From: Tuctoria greenei
Lineage: Eukaryota; Streptophyta; Magnoliopsida; Poales; Poaceae
Direction: 5' to 3'
Length of the DNA stretch: 64,000 bases
Assembly: GCA_036927565.1 (NCBI GenBank)
Contig: JAYESD010000002.1
Location: forward strand, 141,615,167 to 141,679,166
In this document: piece after piece, positions 33,288 to 44,453 of the stretch
Numbering within the stretch: the first letter of the stretch is position 1
Layout: the number at the start of each line of letters is the position of its first letter
Notes under the pieces: model-generated
Databases searched by the model: none
Told to the model about the DNA's origin: nothing
What the model saw: only the letters and a program-made list of their open reading frames with translations
Position numbers and translations under genes: made by a program

Positions 33288-34915
33288 TCAAGGCACCAAA
33301 AAGGAAAAAATTGAGTGGAATCTCTCATCGTCACTGCCTCCCTCACTCTCGATTCTATCTTCCTCTTCTTCATCTTCAGGTTCTTGTTGAGGAGGAGGAG
33401 AGGAGACGCCAGCTAATCCAAATGAAGCCAACTCTTGCTCTGAAAGTGGTGCTATCTCTGTGATATTTTCTTCAGAATCTTCTAAGATCTGAGGTGACCC
33501 CACTGGCTCCATCTCTAGCTTCTCACAGACTACTTTGATGTCGGCCTTCACATATCCTTGATGCTTCTTCCTGGCTAGACTCTCCTTGTGCTGCTTAATT
33601 TCCACTTTGCGGCAGGATGCAAAGATGGATAAGAGCATCTTCAGCACACCACTAGAGGACTCTCTAGGAGGTGGAGGAGCAGGAGTAACAGCTTCAGTTC
33701 TTGTGCCTTCATGAGCCCTCTTAGATCTTTGTTCCTCTACAGGTGAGGTAGGAGCAGAGGGGACAATGTAAATTATGGGCTTCTGAGGCCTGAGACCAGT
33801 GTGAGGAACAACCTTTACAAACTCAAGTTATGTCACCTTCTCAATCATATACATGATATAGGGTGCATAGCCACATGACCTGTTAGGGGTGATGGAGATG
33901 TTCACAATGTCATTATAAATCTACTCAAAGACATTGAAAGTCCTTTTCTTGCTTATCACCTTCATTAATGTCATGAGTGTCCCCTAGATAGTTCCTGCAT
34001 CTCCCTCCTTAGGAGCTATGGTCTTCCCCAGGATTCTATTCAGCACTGCAAAGAAAGGCTTCAAGTATTTGGTAGTTGGAGACTTGTATGACGTTCTTGT
34101 ATCATAGAGAAAGTCAAGGTCATCTTTCTCGAGAGGCTTTAGGTTGTGAATGATAATGTCATTCACCAAACAATCTTCAAGGTTAAGAATTATGGCAAAT
34201 TCTTCATACGTGACACTATACTTTGCTCCTTGTGTCATCCATATAATTTTGTCTCCGTCATCACGAGCAAAGTATAGAGTAGAGTAGAGTAGAGTGATCA
34301 ACTCATTGTTTCAGTCCCACTGGAAGGAAACAAGATCCTTCAGCCCATGTCGCTCCAATGCCTCTAGGACCTCTTGATAAGCTTGGCATCTCTTGGACTG
34401 GAGGTAAGTGATATTGACCCACTGACTTTCAATCACTAGGTTCCTCATCTTCATATATACATGCTCATAATAGTCAGCATGGAAATTGCTCCAGAATCAT
34501 GGGTCAACTGACTGTTTGGGCTGATCATAGACTTCCAACTTTCTGAACTTGTTAGGCAATACACTCCCTTTTCCTATAATGTGATCACTAGAGGGCTGCC
34601 TATTGCGATGATTAGGAGCCTTCATCTTCAAAGGGCCAATAGGACCACTAGACAACTTTTTGCCCTTGTTGAGAGTTCTCTTGGGTGCTGATGAACTCCC
34701 AGCACCTTCCTTGCTTATTGGTTCACCACCACTCTCCTCTTCTTGGGAAATGCATCATCGGGAGGAGAGGAGTGAACATTGTGGTCGTGTCTTTTCTTCA
34801 TCACCATCTCTTTGGCTCTTTGCACTCTAGCACGATCACGCTCTTCATCATAATCAAAAGAGCTGAACCTAAAGACATCGTGCCTAACAAAGGAATTCAA
34901 GGATTGATATGAATT
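33288..34915 (-). pseudogene. Element G additional ORF downstream of pol (broken)
   Basis: In the sense of G, a degenerate frame starts near DVFRFSSFDYDEERDRARVQ (about 34885) with a basic KKRHDHN...PKKRRVV stretch. It continues through a folded-looking segment (FHADYYEHVYMKMRNLVIES, WMTQGAKYSVTYEEFAIILN) and ends in an acidic tail (EPEDEEEEDRIESEGGSDDE) at 33288. Breaks include a frame change near 34740 and stops near 34494, 34311-34313 (probably TGG to TGA), 33984, 33920 and 33830. SIRE-lineage elements can carry an extra ORF at this site, often called env-like, but I see no signal peptide or membrane segment here. The WMTQG-type segment recalls ORFs annotated as plant retrotransposon proteins. 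The function is unknown. Confidence 0.65.
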
Positions 34916-34937
34916 GATTTGAGACTATGTGCAAATA

Positions 34938-35361
34938 AGAATTTAGAGGTTCAAATTGTCAGGTACCAGACTTGTCCGTTTTCAGAGTGCAGACTTGTCC
35001 GGAGTACCAAACTTGTCCGCACTTGAACACCGGACTAGTCCAGTCTGACATAAGAACCCTAATTTCCTATTTTCAACAAATCTAGTTCAAATCAATTCAC
35101 AATGAATAGGAAACAGTAGGAATACATCTATAAGAGTAATGTATGGCCTAGGAGTCAAGAAAAATAAGCAAGAATTAAGAAAAGATGAGAGCTAGGGTTT
35201 GAGTGACATTTTACTGAAAAATTGAATATTTGAGATGAAGGAGAGGAGTATGGTTCGGATTAGTCTGGAGTGGACAAGCTCCGCACCGCGGAGAGGATTT
35301 CCCTTGGAGAAATCTGCGATTTGATGGCTGGAAGCAAAAATCGCCTTTGGAGCTCACAGTT

Positions 35362-35402
<41 letters not shown>

Positions 35403-35811
35403 AAAAGAGATTATGAGATGTGATGGATGAGCTCCTGGCGGCGAACTAGGGTAAACCCCGATATATATGGACTAGTCCGATCGACACTAGACAAGTCCGA
35501 TATGCCAAATCAGGGCAAGACTAGTTTGAGGCATCAGACTAGTTTGGTGCTGACGCCGGACTAGTCCGGTGTTAGCAGGGCAGAACAAAATTGAACAACT
35601 TGATTTTGGTTGTTTGATCTAATAGTGATCTAAAGGACATCATTTCACAAATAATCCTGATGAACATGACCAGTAAGCAATCAACAATCATACAATGGCC
35701 ATAATTGACCAAGATTCACTAATTTAAATAGTTTTCAAGAGAAAATCGAGATAAGGGAAATTTTTTAACAAAATGAGTAAATTTTGAAATCACAATCAGG
35801 TATGCAGTGTT
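34938..35811 (-). other. Element G post-pol non-coding DNA with GGACTAGTCC motifs
   Basis: No gene. Clusters of GGACTAGTCC or GGACTTGTCC variants occur at about 34968-35042 and 35470-35573, like those in the LTR. A (GA)n run lies at 35364-35401. Confidence 0.6.
35364..35401 (+). repeat. (GA)n microsatellite
   Basis: About 19 uninterrupted GA units. Confidence 0.95.
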
Positions 35812-36036
35812 TCAAGCCACATTTTGAGAGTCATGTATATTTAGCTCATTTCTTAGCTCACAAAATCTCTTTTCATCTAATGGCTTGGTGAAAATGTCTG
35901 CAAGTTGTTTTTCAGTCCTAACATGTGAGATTACAATGTCAACTTCTAATGAATGATCTCTTAAGAAATGGTGATGAATATCTATGTGCTTAGTTCTTGA
36001 GTGCTCTACTGGGTTGTCTGCAATTTTTATAGCACA
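35812..36036 (-). pseudogene. Element G RNase H C-terminus (truncated)
   Basis: The minus strand reads through VEHSRTKHIDIHHHFLRDHS and TEKQLADIFTKPLDEKRFCE, the canonical end of copia RNase H, to TGA 35812-35814. It is open across the preserved segment. The upstream part is lost at 36036, where the E-type LTR starts. This identifies G as Ty1/copia and sets its orientation. Confidence 0.9.
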
Positions 36037-36825
36037 GGCCTACCTCAGGTACGGGTTCCGGTGCTGCCACATGGACCTCAAGACGGGGACCAGCTCCCCC
36101 GATCACACGGGCTCCCGAGCTGCCATGTGTTCAGTGAGACGGGATCCCACTCCACCACAGGAGTGGGTTCTGGTGCTGCCGCGTGGCCCAAAGCACCAGG
36201 TTGGCCACCTCCCACGGAGGTAGGCACCGGCTCCACCACGTGTCTTGCAGCTTGCCGGATTCCCAGCTCACCCCAGAGAATGGCTCTGGGGCTGCCATGT
36301 GCCCCGAAGTACTGGACCTGGCCTCCCCCGTAGTGACCAGCTGCGATACTGCCATGTGTCCTGCAACTTGCCCTGGATCGTGGGTTGCGGGATTTAAGAG
36401 ATGGCGCGTCCTGTCTGAATCAAGCAATGAAGAAATGCACCCACACGCGATGCATGACGTGGCACACGCCTACGGTCAGGGACCGCTGCGTCCAGTCATA
36501 TCACAGTAAAGGCGTCGTAGGCTGACCCCTCTCGCTAGTGGGGTAGCTTAAGTCTACAAAACATACAGACAGGAAATCCCCTGCCACCGCAACATTTACA
36601 TGTGGGCCACTGGCGTCGAAGACGACAAGACAACGAGTCTCCAAGCCGAGGTTAGAGAGAGCGTAGTGGAGAAGACTTAGATCTTTAGGATAAGATTGCC
36701 ACGGAGCCACTTGTCGGGCCCCGAACCCTACTTGTAAGGCATCTAGCCTTGACTACAATAGGATCGAAACGCCACTGTTACAAGGCATCTTAACTCATAC
36801 ACACTAAACACACACACTCCTGCAA
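36037..36825 (+). repeat. Element E 5' LTR, left part
   Basis: Aligns by eye with 54580-55345 of the 3' LTR, starting at GCCTACCT. The first 115 bases and the terminal TGTCGG are absent. The position of the TATA box in the 3' copy (CTATAAAAG) reads CTACAATAG near 36753, so this promoter is probably lost. At about 36825 homology stops where element H begins. Confidence 0.8.
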
Positions 36826-39567
36826 ACTTCCTCTCTTGAATGGAGAGGGATGGTTAGCTCCCGAGACTTGTACAAATGAACATTCGAGTTAGGTAACTGA
36901 ACTTTCATTTGTACATACGGGGAAGAACAAAATCAAATATGCATTGGATCCAATGTCAAGTGTATCTATGATCAATGTGTTACTCATTGATAAGAGTGGA
37001 GCTTTATGGATAATTCATGTTGCATATTTCCTAAAGCTCCTACTCATAGCAATGCATGTGAAAGAAATACACTGTATGGATCCCTACACCTTTTAAAGTT
37101 TCTAACCATCTTAGCTTTCAAGAGCAATTTTTTATCATTTAGACCATGACAAACAAGATTCTCAATTTTATCCTCCTGAACCTCACTAGGAATTTGAAAT
37201 TTAGTGACTCCTCCTAAAAATGCAATTCAATTTCAGAGCAAGGATACCACTTATTACTAGGAGTTTGAAATCTAGTGACACCATCTATGCATGAAGCTCA
37301 ATTAAAAATTATGGCTGTCACCAATTAAGTCATGCCCAAAAGTTTTGTTTTCTAAACCTCGACAAAAATGACTAAGTTTACAAAACAATTCTTAAAGGGT
37401 TCTAGGTACTTGTTTCAGATTTTTCCATGTACGGTGGGATTTCCTTTTGGAGATCCAAAAGTCAATATCCACGCTTACTCTTGTGAGGATGCTTGAGAAT
37501 TGAATGATGAAGAAGTGTCAACCTTCCTCACAAATTCAAGCAAATACATTCAATTCCATGGCAAACCAAACAATGGAAAATTCTAAACTCATACCTCATT
37601 TGGGGATTAGTTGGTGACGAAGGTCTTTGTGTGAGAAACTCACAACCTTGATTTTTGGCGTAGGCTTGATGGTTGATGTCAAATGCCAAGTTGAGATTGG
37701 ATTTGGCAATGGATTTGGTTCTGGCTCCTCCATTGGGTCATCATCTTGAACATTTCTCTTCCTCAAACTCAAAATGAGTTTGAAGGAGAGAAGTGTTCTC
37801 AAATCCTCCCAATGGTGACTTGAGCTTGATGAAACCTTCCACTTTCTTGCCATACCACCTTTTTACAATTTTGACCTAGCTGCACTTTAATCAAGAACAC
37901 ACAAAACAACTCAAAAACGGGTTACGTTAGCCAAAAGCAAATTGAACCCAATTTTCAAATTGTCTTGCCCAGCTTGAAATAACTTGTAAATGCAATGAGG
38001 GTCAAAGCAAATATTTTTGGTTTGAACTAGGAAGATAAATTCAAGTGGTCATGCACGTAGTTCATATCCAATTAAATTTCTCCCCTAATTCAAATTTTTA
38101 GTTTTATGATGGTTGGAAAGTTTACTTTCCAACATGCAAGTGTGGAATTTCAAACATGCAAATGCAAGGGTTGATGCAATTTGGAAAACAAATATGAGAT
38201 AACTACCAATTATCCTATTGGCAAGGACTCACCAAATTTTTGAAGTTCAATGAGTAGGACTTACCTCCGTTCTGTTCAGCGTGATGATTTGTTGTCCAAT
38301 CCTAGAGTTGAAGATGTGGACGATTTGTTCTGTTTTGACATGCCAAACTCATTTGGCTGTCATTTGGACATGTGGGCCACATGGTGGCCCTAGCCTCTCC
38401 CCGTTGTATTGATATAGACATGTTGTTGTAGCAACGGGTTCTCCCTCTTGAATGTATTCCTTCATGAGCATGGTGAGGCTTTGTCCTTCTTAGGGGTGCC
38501 ACTCTGACCATATTGATATTCCATTGAATCAACCCATACCTTGATCATGGATCAAAGGTTTCCTTGGGCATGATGACATGTGGACTCCACAATCAAACAA
38601 GAAACGCTTCATCCACAATGTCACTTGCCCTAGGTTGAATGGGTTTGGTCGAAGTGTGGGAATACCAACAAGTGATGTGGGAAATCTTGGACTTTGAATG
38701 CTCCTTAAGTTCTTGTCCTTGGCCAAGATCTTCATGTGAATGTTGTCTTGATTTCTGCTTGGCCAAGATACTTCAAGGTAGGCTAGTTGAACTTAAATCC
38801 CTTGGAAGGTCATAGCCTCCTTGAATACAAGGGTGATGTTAATTCCACCCTTGACCTCCTTGTGAATGGTAGCCATTGGAGTTGTTGTTTGAAAAAGGTC
38901 CTCATGGGTCTTAGGGAAATAATTCCCACGCGTCCCATGATGACATGGATTTTCACAAATCATGTGAATATCCATGACTTGGATTATCCAAACAAATTTC
39001 CAATGACTTGGATATTCATGACACTTCAATGGGAGGTGTAGTTCCATAACTAGCATATGCACCTTGTGAAGTGGTGTGCATGACAAGCTATGGGAACTCG
39101 AGCATTCTTCAATCCACCCCTTGAGTGGAGACCTTCTTCTCATCCATGATGAATGAGAATAGGACTCCTTCAGCTCCAGCATGAATGTGGTCATGGATTG
39201 GTGGAGCCAACCCATGACACGAGTGTTGGATGAAGAGCTAGCTATCCACCCCATGGTGGAGGCAAACCAAGAAGAACTTTTTGGAGCCTTCCCCAAGTTT
39301 GGGTATGGATGACTTTGGCTCCTACTGAAAGATGAAATTCTCCCGCAAAAAGGCAATGGTGTTGCCTAGCGGACATTTGTTGATGTACGCCTTAAATCAT
39401 CTTGCAGTTGAGCACTTTTTTCCTCGTTGGCCATCTCATACAATGGGTTGGCCAACACTACCCTGTTTTCACACAAAGGAGAAAACAAACAAGGGTAATC
39501 CTGCCTAATAACTACTAGTACCTATAGCTTAATCACAAGTGATAGCTATCCATCACTTCCTTCGCCT
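36826..39567 (-). other. Element H interior without recognisable gag or pol
   Basis: No retroviral domain is recognisable. The minus strand has only short frames, for example one starting MANEEKSAQLQDDL near 39438 and one ending DPMEEPEPNPLPNPISTWHL near 37720. It may be a non-autonomous derivative, or gag sequence decayed beyond recognition. A 12-bp inverted pair (36869-36880 and 36904-36915) is present near the left end. Confidence 0.5.
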
Positions 39568-39585
39568 TCCCCGACAATGGCGCCA
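39568..39585 (-). other. Second PBS-like site of element H
   Basis: The minus strand has TGGCGCCATTGTCGGGGA, preceded by GAGCCGTCAACAAGCATTTC. It repeats the LTR-end/PBS arrangement 59 bases downstream of the first site. GAGCCGTCAACA is the inverse of the LTR start TGTTGACGGCT, so this copy looks like a cleaner LTR end than the first. Confidence 0.65.
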
Positions 39586-39626
39586 GAAATGCTTGTTGAC
39601 GGCTCCTAAGATATACTAACAAATCA

Positions 39627-39644
39627 TCCCCGGCAACGGCGCCA
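39627..39644 (-). other. Element H primer-binding site
   Basis: The minus strand has TGGCGCCGTTGCCGGGGA, eight bases after CGAACA. It matches the Athila-type PBS (commonly assigned to Asp tRNA) and corresponds to 58538-58555 in element I. Confidence 0.8.
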
Positions 39645-39652
39645 GAAATGCT

Positions 39653-41214
39653 TGTTCGTATTTCTTAACACCACAGATCATATCCAGTAAAGAGATGAGA
39701 TTCGCAAGCGCACGGAAGATACCATTGTAGCATTTCACCCATGAGTATTCCCAAGGGTATCGTATTTATCCCAAAGGAAGGCAATGGAGTAAAATATATA
39801 CTACTCTTATGGTCAAGCTATGGGATACTAATCCATTATCCGGACAGGGGTAAGTTGATAATAGGGGTAGTGTGACACACACCTAGGCAATCTATTCTAA
39901 AGGGTAAAATGGGTCCTAGAGGGAGATTGGATTGAGAGTTAGAGAGTTGCTCCTACAATTCTCCTAATACATATACATAGCCTAAGGTAGATACTAATGG
40001 TCATGTCAATGATGAATTCCTATACGATGCTATTCAACACATCGGGCACGGGCTTACCCCTAGCAATACTAGGGCGACTCCCGCCAAGAGCCTGTGGCAT
40101 AGCCGAACGTGGAGGATTACAAAGGACAAATAGGGCTGTCACCATCTACTGCCTACCTCTTCAATCTGTGGGTCTACGAGACATCCAACGCTACTTAAAT
40201 ACCCTAGAACCATTCTAGCATACTAAGCAAATACCTTAAGAGCTGCAGCACAAGCCATCCTAAGGCAATGAACTAAATCATCGTTGAACCAATGTTGATT
40301 GCATAGCATAGTTATTCATATTAACACAATCATATCACAACTACATAGACTATAGTGGGGGTCTATAGTGTTTATGACCATAAGATGTGATCATGAGAGT
40401 ACAATCATAAAGACTATACCTTCCACTTACATGGACTCCATAATCAAACAAGAAACGCTTTGTCCAAGTATAAGTATAAAAGAAGACTAAAGATAATATC
40501 TTTATTGAGCACAAAGTCATAAATACAAGAAGGAATACATGAGACATACCTTTCCCAATGTGGAATTGGGAAGAGAGACTCCTTCTACTCCTTTCCCAAT
40601 TTAGACTTGGGACTAGAGGCTCTCCTCTCCACATCCTAACTCCTCTAAGGACTATGGAAGATAGTGTATACGATGGAATGATGCCCAAGTGGTGTGTGTT
40701 GAAGTGAGGGGTAGGGGGTCCTATTTATACTTGTGTTGAGGTCGGTTCCGCCACCAAAAGCGCGCGAATCAGTCACCATTGACTCCAGGGAGCCGGGAGG
40801 AACCAACATGTGGAGGCTGACCGAGTTTGGTGCAAAGACCAGGTCGGCCGAACCCCTGGTTCAGCCAATGTGGTCATTGCACCGTTTCTCGTGTGCTTTC
40901 TCCAGGTGACTTCCAGGTGGGTCTTATTGATGTATATGGGTGATACACCGTTGGATCTCCTTGGATACTTCTGTTTGTGGGCCATTTGATCCATAGGATG
41001 CCACGTCTCGTCGCCTGCTTGGCTGGGATGATATTTTATAGGATTGGTCCCTCTACATTTCCTCATTTCCTGCATAAAATGTTGCATACACATATTTCTC
41101 CAAGTCCAAGTGGAATTGGGTTAGATAGAAAGGTGATGTATGCAAGAAATGACAAATCCTTCACATAATTGAGTTAAATTGACGGATGAAATTGGTATAT
41201 AACAGCCGTCAACA
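39653..41214 (-). repeat. Element H 5' LTR
   Basis: The minus-strand LTR is about 1562 bp. It begins TGTTGACGGCTG (41214); its end is taken at CGAACA (39653), with an alternative end at 39594. The TATA box GTATAAATAG is at 40730-40721. The first 140 bases match a fragment at 56885-57035, and several segments match element I's LTR, such as the GCGCGCGAATCAGTC block (40760) against 57740. Confidence 0.8.
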
Positions 41215-41358
41215 CAACCTCACCCGAGGACTAAGCCCTGCCGATCAAGAACCTCTGCTCGCATAGCAGGTCTGAGGGAAGTGTCACAAGAACACTTCGA
41301 CATTTGGCGCGTGAGCTAGGGACTTTTTCCTCTAAAAATTGGTTGTGCTTTCATCGCA
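41215..41358 (+). repeat. Element E 5' LTR end, PBS and leader
   Basis: The LTR resumes as ATCACCCGAGGAC-like sequence and ends CACTTCGACA at 41302, matching 55544. TTTGGCGCGTGAGCTAGGGA follows from 41303, the usual PBS position in Tat-like elements; I do not assign the tRNA. A short leader leads to the gag ATG at 41359. Confidence 0.75.
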
Positions 41359-41646
41359 ATGGTAAGCACTAAGCGTGCAAGCGACGGCAAGAACGAGCCC
41401 CAGAGTGTTGACATGCAGGTCGGCAAAGAAGTGGAGATGAAGTTCAAAAAGCTCGAACGAGCAGTTTAGACGGTCCACCAGGCTGAGGACTTCGACCCCA
41501 ATAGTGACCATGAGTATCGCAAAGCACTCCACGTCATCTGTGGGGGATCTTGGGACCCCTCGTCCCGGAACACGGTCAAGACCCTACGAGGGGCAGTGGC
41601 TTCAGTAGCTCCTCCTCACACCCGGCGTCGCATCACAGATGGATGG
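41359..41646 (+). pseudogene. Element E gag remnant
   Basis: It opens at ATG 41359 (MVSTKRASDGKNEPQSVDMQ), has a TAG at 41467-41469, then reads AEDFDPNSDHEYRKALHVIC and TRRRITDG up to solo LTR F. The frame continues after F into the protease without a shift once F and one target duplicate are removed. Only about 100 codons separate the gag start from the pre-protease segment, so the capsid and zinc-knuckle coding was deleted earlier. Non-functional. Confidence 0.75.
41642..41646 (+). other. Left target-site duplicate of solo LTR F (GATGG)
   Basis: GATGG precedes the LTR and GATGA follows it at 44454-44458: four of five bases match, the difference being a G/A transition. Confidence 0.75.
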
Positions 41647-43786
41647 TGTGACACCCGGTTCTGAAAGTGAACCAAGTGCAGTATATGTGTGTCCAGGATG
41701 TTCAACACACATACACAAGTGCATCACAAAAGGATATACAGATAATTACCCCAAGACAACATTAATTAACCAAATTTTATTACATAATTTATAACATCCT
41801 AGAATACAAGCTCTAATGAATATTAATGACAAGTTTGAACTAATGCAGTGGAAATAAACTAACCAGGCAACTACGCAAACTAAGCAATAAGGTAGCGCAG
41901 CTCCAATCAACACCACAGGCAAAGCTGACGACAGACACGGCATAGAACTCCGCATTATCATCGCTATACTCCCAAATCTCACCTGCAACTGTTGGTGGCG
42001 GAATTGCAAAAGTTAGTACATGCCGTACTCAGCAAGTGTGGAAAGTATGACATGTAGCTGATACAAATGATGACAATAATAATGGCTAAGTGCTAAAAAG
42101 TACATTAAAACATTTGAAAAAGCAATATATTATATGTATATGATGTAAACCCATTATAAACCATGTAGTTTTTATAATACCAGTCCATAATTCATTACCA
42201 TCATCCATATTCCAGATTTCATCATTAACAATAACCATACCCATTGCCATAAACCATAATACCATCCCATAACTAGTACCAAACCATAAACATCCCAAAT
42301 CCCAAGTTTCCTCTAATCATGTGAGGGTCCAGGTTGCTAATAACAGGGAGCACGACTATCAAGATAGTTTTTAAGACACTCTGCATAGGTTGTACCACTT
42401 TACCCACGTGTTTGTGATTTCATCACCTTTCGATGACTAAGGAATCTCAATTATGTCATCTCACACTTCTGTTGGTGTGTGGCCGAGAGATTACAAAATA
42501 GCCTTTACAAAGGGACTACTAGCATGTACGGACCCACTGAGGTTTCACCAGTGGCGATGTCTCCAACTGAGCACATCTTCAACCAAGGGCCCCCCTTATG
42601 CCGTTTGGATCCCAGGGAGTCCCGCCAACCATATACAAACCCAATCTGACTCCCCTGCCCTCGTGCGCTGAATGATCCATTCAGTACTAGAAATACCCTA
42701 ATTAATCAGCTATGCCGCACCCATACGTGGCCTCGTGGTGGCACTATAAATCCTGGATGGTCGCTCCACGAACCAGTCATTAGATCTAAGGCAAGCAAAA
42801 CACCATAACATCCAACCCATCCACATACCAGGCTTGCTTAGATCACCAATTACCATATCACATTAACCATTTCATGTTAACCACAATCTCATTAATGCAT
42901 AATTAAATGATATAGTTGTTTTCCCATCCCAATTAAAGCGAAGCAAAGTTAAAAAGCCCTTCCCGACTCTCTACCATGTATTCCAGGTGACAAGGGTGGT
43001 TAAACAAAGCTAGTAAACTTCCTATCATAGGATTCCCATCAAATTGACACAAGCATGCAGTTTTGCAAACAAAACATTTATTTTTAGATACAGGATTAAT
43101 ATGTTCAAGGATGCCTGCCTTGCTCTTGGGCTTGGTTTGAGTCAAAGTCTTCAAATTCCTGGTGCTGGAGGTCCTCCGCAGCACCCTCTAGCGCAAATCC
43201 ATCTAAACAATTACAATCAATAAGTGCACATATATTACTCAATATGACATGACATGCATGATTAATGCAAATGCGGAGTAAAACTAGTTAATGAGTTGCT
43301 TTTAATGTTTAGTAATCAATTACAATAGTCATTAACAAGTCCACACAGGTTTGGAGTTGATTCGATCCAATTTAGATTTAATTCAGCAGGAAATAGTGAG
43401 CACAATCGGATAAGTCCGCAGGAGGTCGAACTAGTCCCCCTTCGCAAAACCAGCGAATTAGGGTTTTCTAGATTGACGTGAAATTGGAGAAACAGGGTTG
43501 AATTCACATGAGAAAAAGGCAGTAGAGGGTATACCAGGTGTTTATAACTCCATTGAATCAAGGGTTTTGGAGGCAACACTTGGATCTTGACAATCTAGGG
43601 TTGATGAAGAAAACTTGATGGTGAATTGGTGATGAAGAACAAAAACTTGATGGAGATCTTGATCTTCTTTCATTTCCTCCTCTTCTTCTTGTTCGGGATC
43701 TCCTTCTCCCTCCTTGGCGGCAGCTCCCATGAACTAGGGTTTGTGGTCTTTCAATTGAGGCAAAAGGATGCAAAGTCAAGGGGTGG

Positions 43787-43796
43787 ACTTGTTTAT
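43787..43796 (-). promoter_or_regulatory. TATA box of solo LTR F
   Basis: On the minus strand CTATATAAAC follows CTCCACCT. It is the best TATA match in the LTR and defines its likely sense. Confidence 0.6.
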
Positions 43797-43969
43797 ATAG
43801 AGGTGGAGGCTAGGGTTTGATGGAATTCGAGTTTGGGGTGGGTGGAGGCCGGTTTGGAGTCCCACATGGGATCCAAAAAGAGTTAGACACGATGTCCTTA
43901 GGCCCACTTAAGGTAAAACCCAAAAACAAGTTATGAAACAAAAGATCAACTCAGAATCGCGATTTACTG

Positions 43970-44335
43970 GACAAGTCCGCAAAAGGTCGGACTAGTCCGA
44001 AGTTAGTCAGAGAGATATCGGACAAGTCCGGACTATATCGGACAAGTCCGAACTTGGTCAGAAGAAAAACAGACAAGTCTGGCCAAAACCGGACAAGTTC
44101 AATTTTAGTCAGAGGAAAAACGGGAAAGTCTGCTGGAATACCGGACAAGTCCAGGGACTTAGCAAAATTTCAAAGGAATTGGAATACCGGACTACTCCGC
44201 AATGGACCGGACAAGTCTGAAACTGTCCAGAGGCAAAAAATGGAATAGTCACACAAAAATGGACATGTCTGATGGAGGTTAGAGAGAAATCGGACTAGTC
44301 CGCACCAAAAACGGACTAGTCCGCACTTCCCAGAA
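43970..44335. repeat. Degenerate GGACAAGTCC / GGACTAGTCC array in solo LTR F
   Basis: A dozen or so copies of GGAC(A/T)AGTCC-like cores spaced irregularly by about 18-40 bases, often with TTAGTCAGA between them. The same core occurs in the LTR of copia element G. Confidence 0.75.
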
Positions 44336-44453
44336 TTCTTAAGTGCGGTTTTGCTCTAAATTCATTTTAAACTTATTTCTTTTTATGTGGATTAACGTTA
44401 GACAGGTATATGAACTTATGCAATGCATGATGGATAAAAATGAGGGTGTTACA

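Larger units (their letters stand above)
31293..36036 (-). mobile_element. Element G: SIRE-like Ty1/copia retrotransposon, minus strand, 3' part
   Basis: Read leftward from 36036: the C-terminal RNase H (stop at 35812), a 2.9-kb post-pol region with an additional degenerate ORF, a polypurine tract, and a 1628-bp 3' LTR. The element is cut at 36036 by the truncated LTR of element E, so integrase and RT are missing. It is a different subfamily from A and B: its LTR begins TGAAAGTGC and shares only general layout with theirs. Confidence 0.8.
36826..41214 (-). mobile_element. Element H: Athila-like retrotransposon, minus strand, lacking its 3' LTR
   Basis: The 5' LTR (41214-39653 on the minus strand) begins TGTTGACGGCTG and is followed by a PBS of the TGGCGCCGTTGCCGGGGA type, then about 2.8 kb of interior. 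It is inserted in the LTR of element E; E sequence resumes at 41215. No second LTR is found at the left border, and about 120 bases of E LTR are also missing there, pointing to a deletion across that end. The LTR and PBS are shared with element I. Confidence 0.8.
41647..44453 (-). mobile_element. Element F: solo LTR of a Ty3/gypsy element (Tekay/Del-like)
   Basis: The 2807-bp unit has ends TGTGACACCC and GGGTGTTACA and target duplicates GATGG/GATGA, with no internal coding, PBS or second LTR. The minus strand is the likely sense: it starts TGTAACACCC and has CTATATAAAC (about 43787-43796) followed by a leader with AAACCCTAG motifs. TGTAACACCC starts and LTRs of this length are common in Tekay/Del-like chromoviruses. 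A GGACAAGTCC-rich array lies at about 43970-44330. A solo LTR arises by recombination between two LTRs. Confidence 0.8.

Noticed and set aside
33984..34301. A host gene in the middle block
   Set aside because: The segment lies between a copia RNase H end and the element's own polypurine tract, in the same orientation, so it belongs to element G.
36869..36915. MITE or other small DNA transposon suggested by a 12-bp inverted pair
   Set aside because: The arms enclose only about 23 bases and there is no target duplication. It is more likely a chance hairpin in element H.
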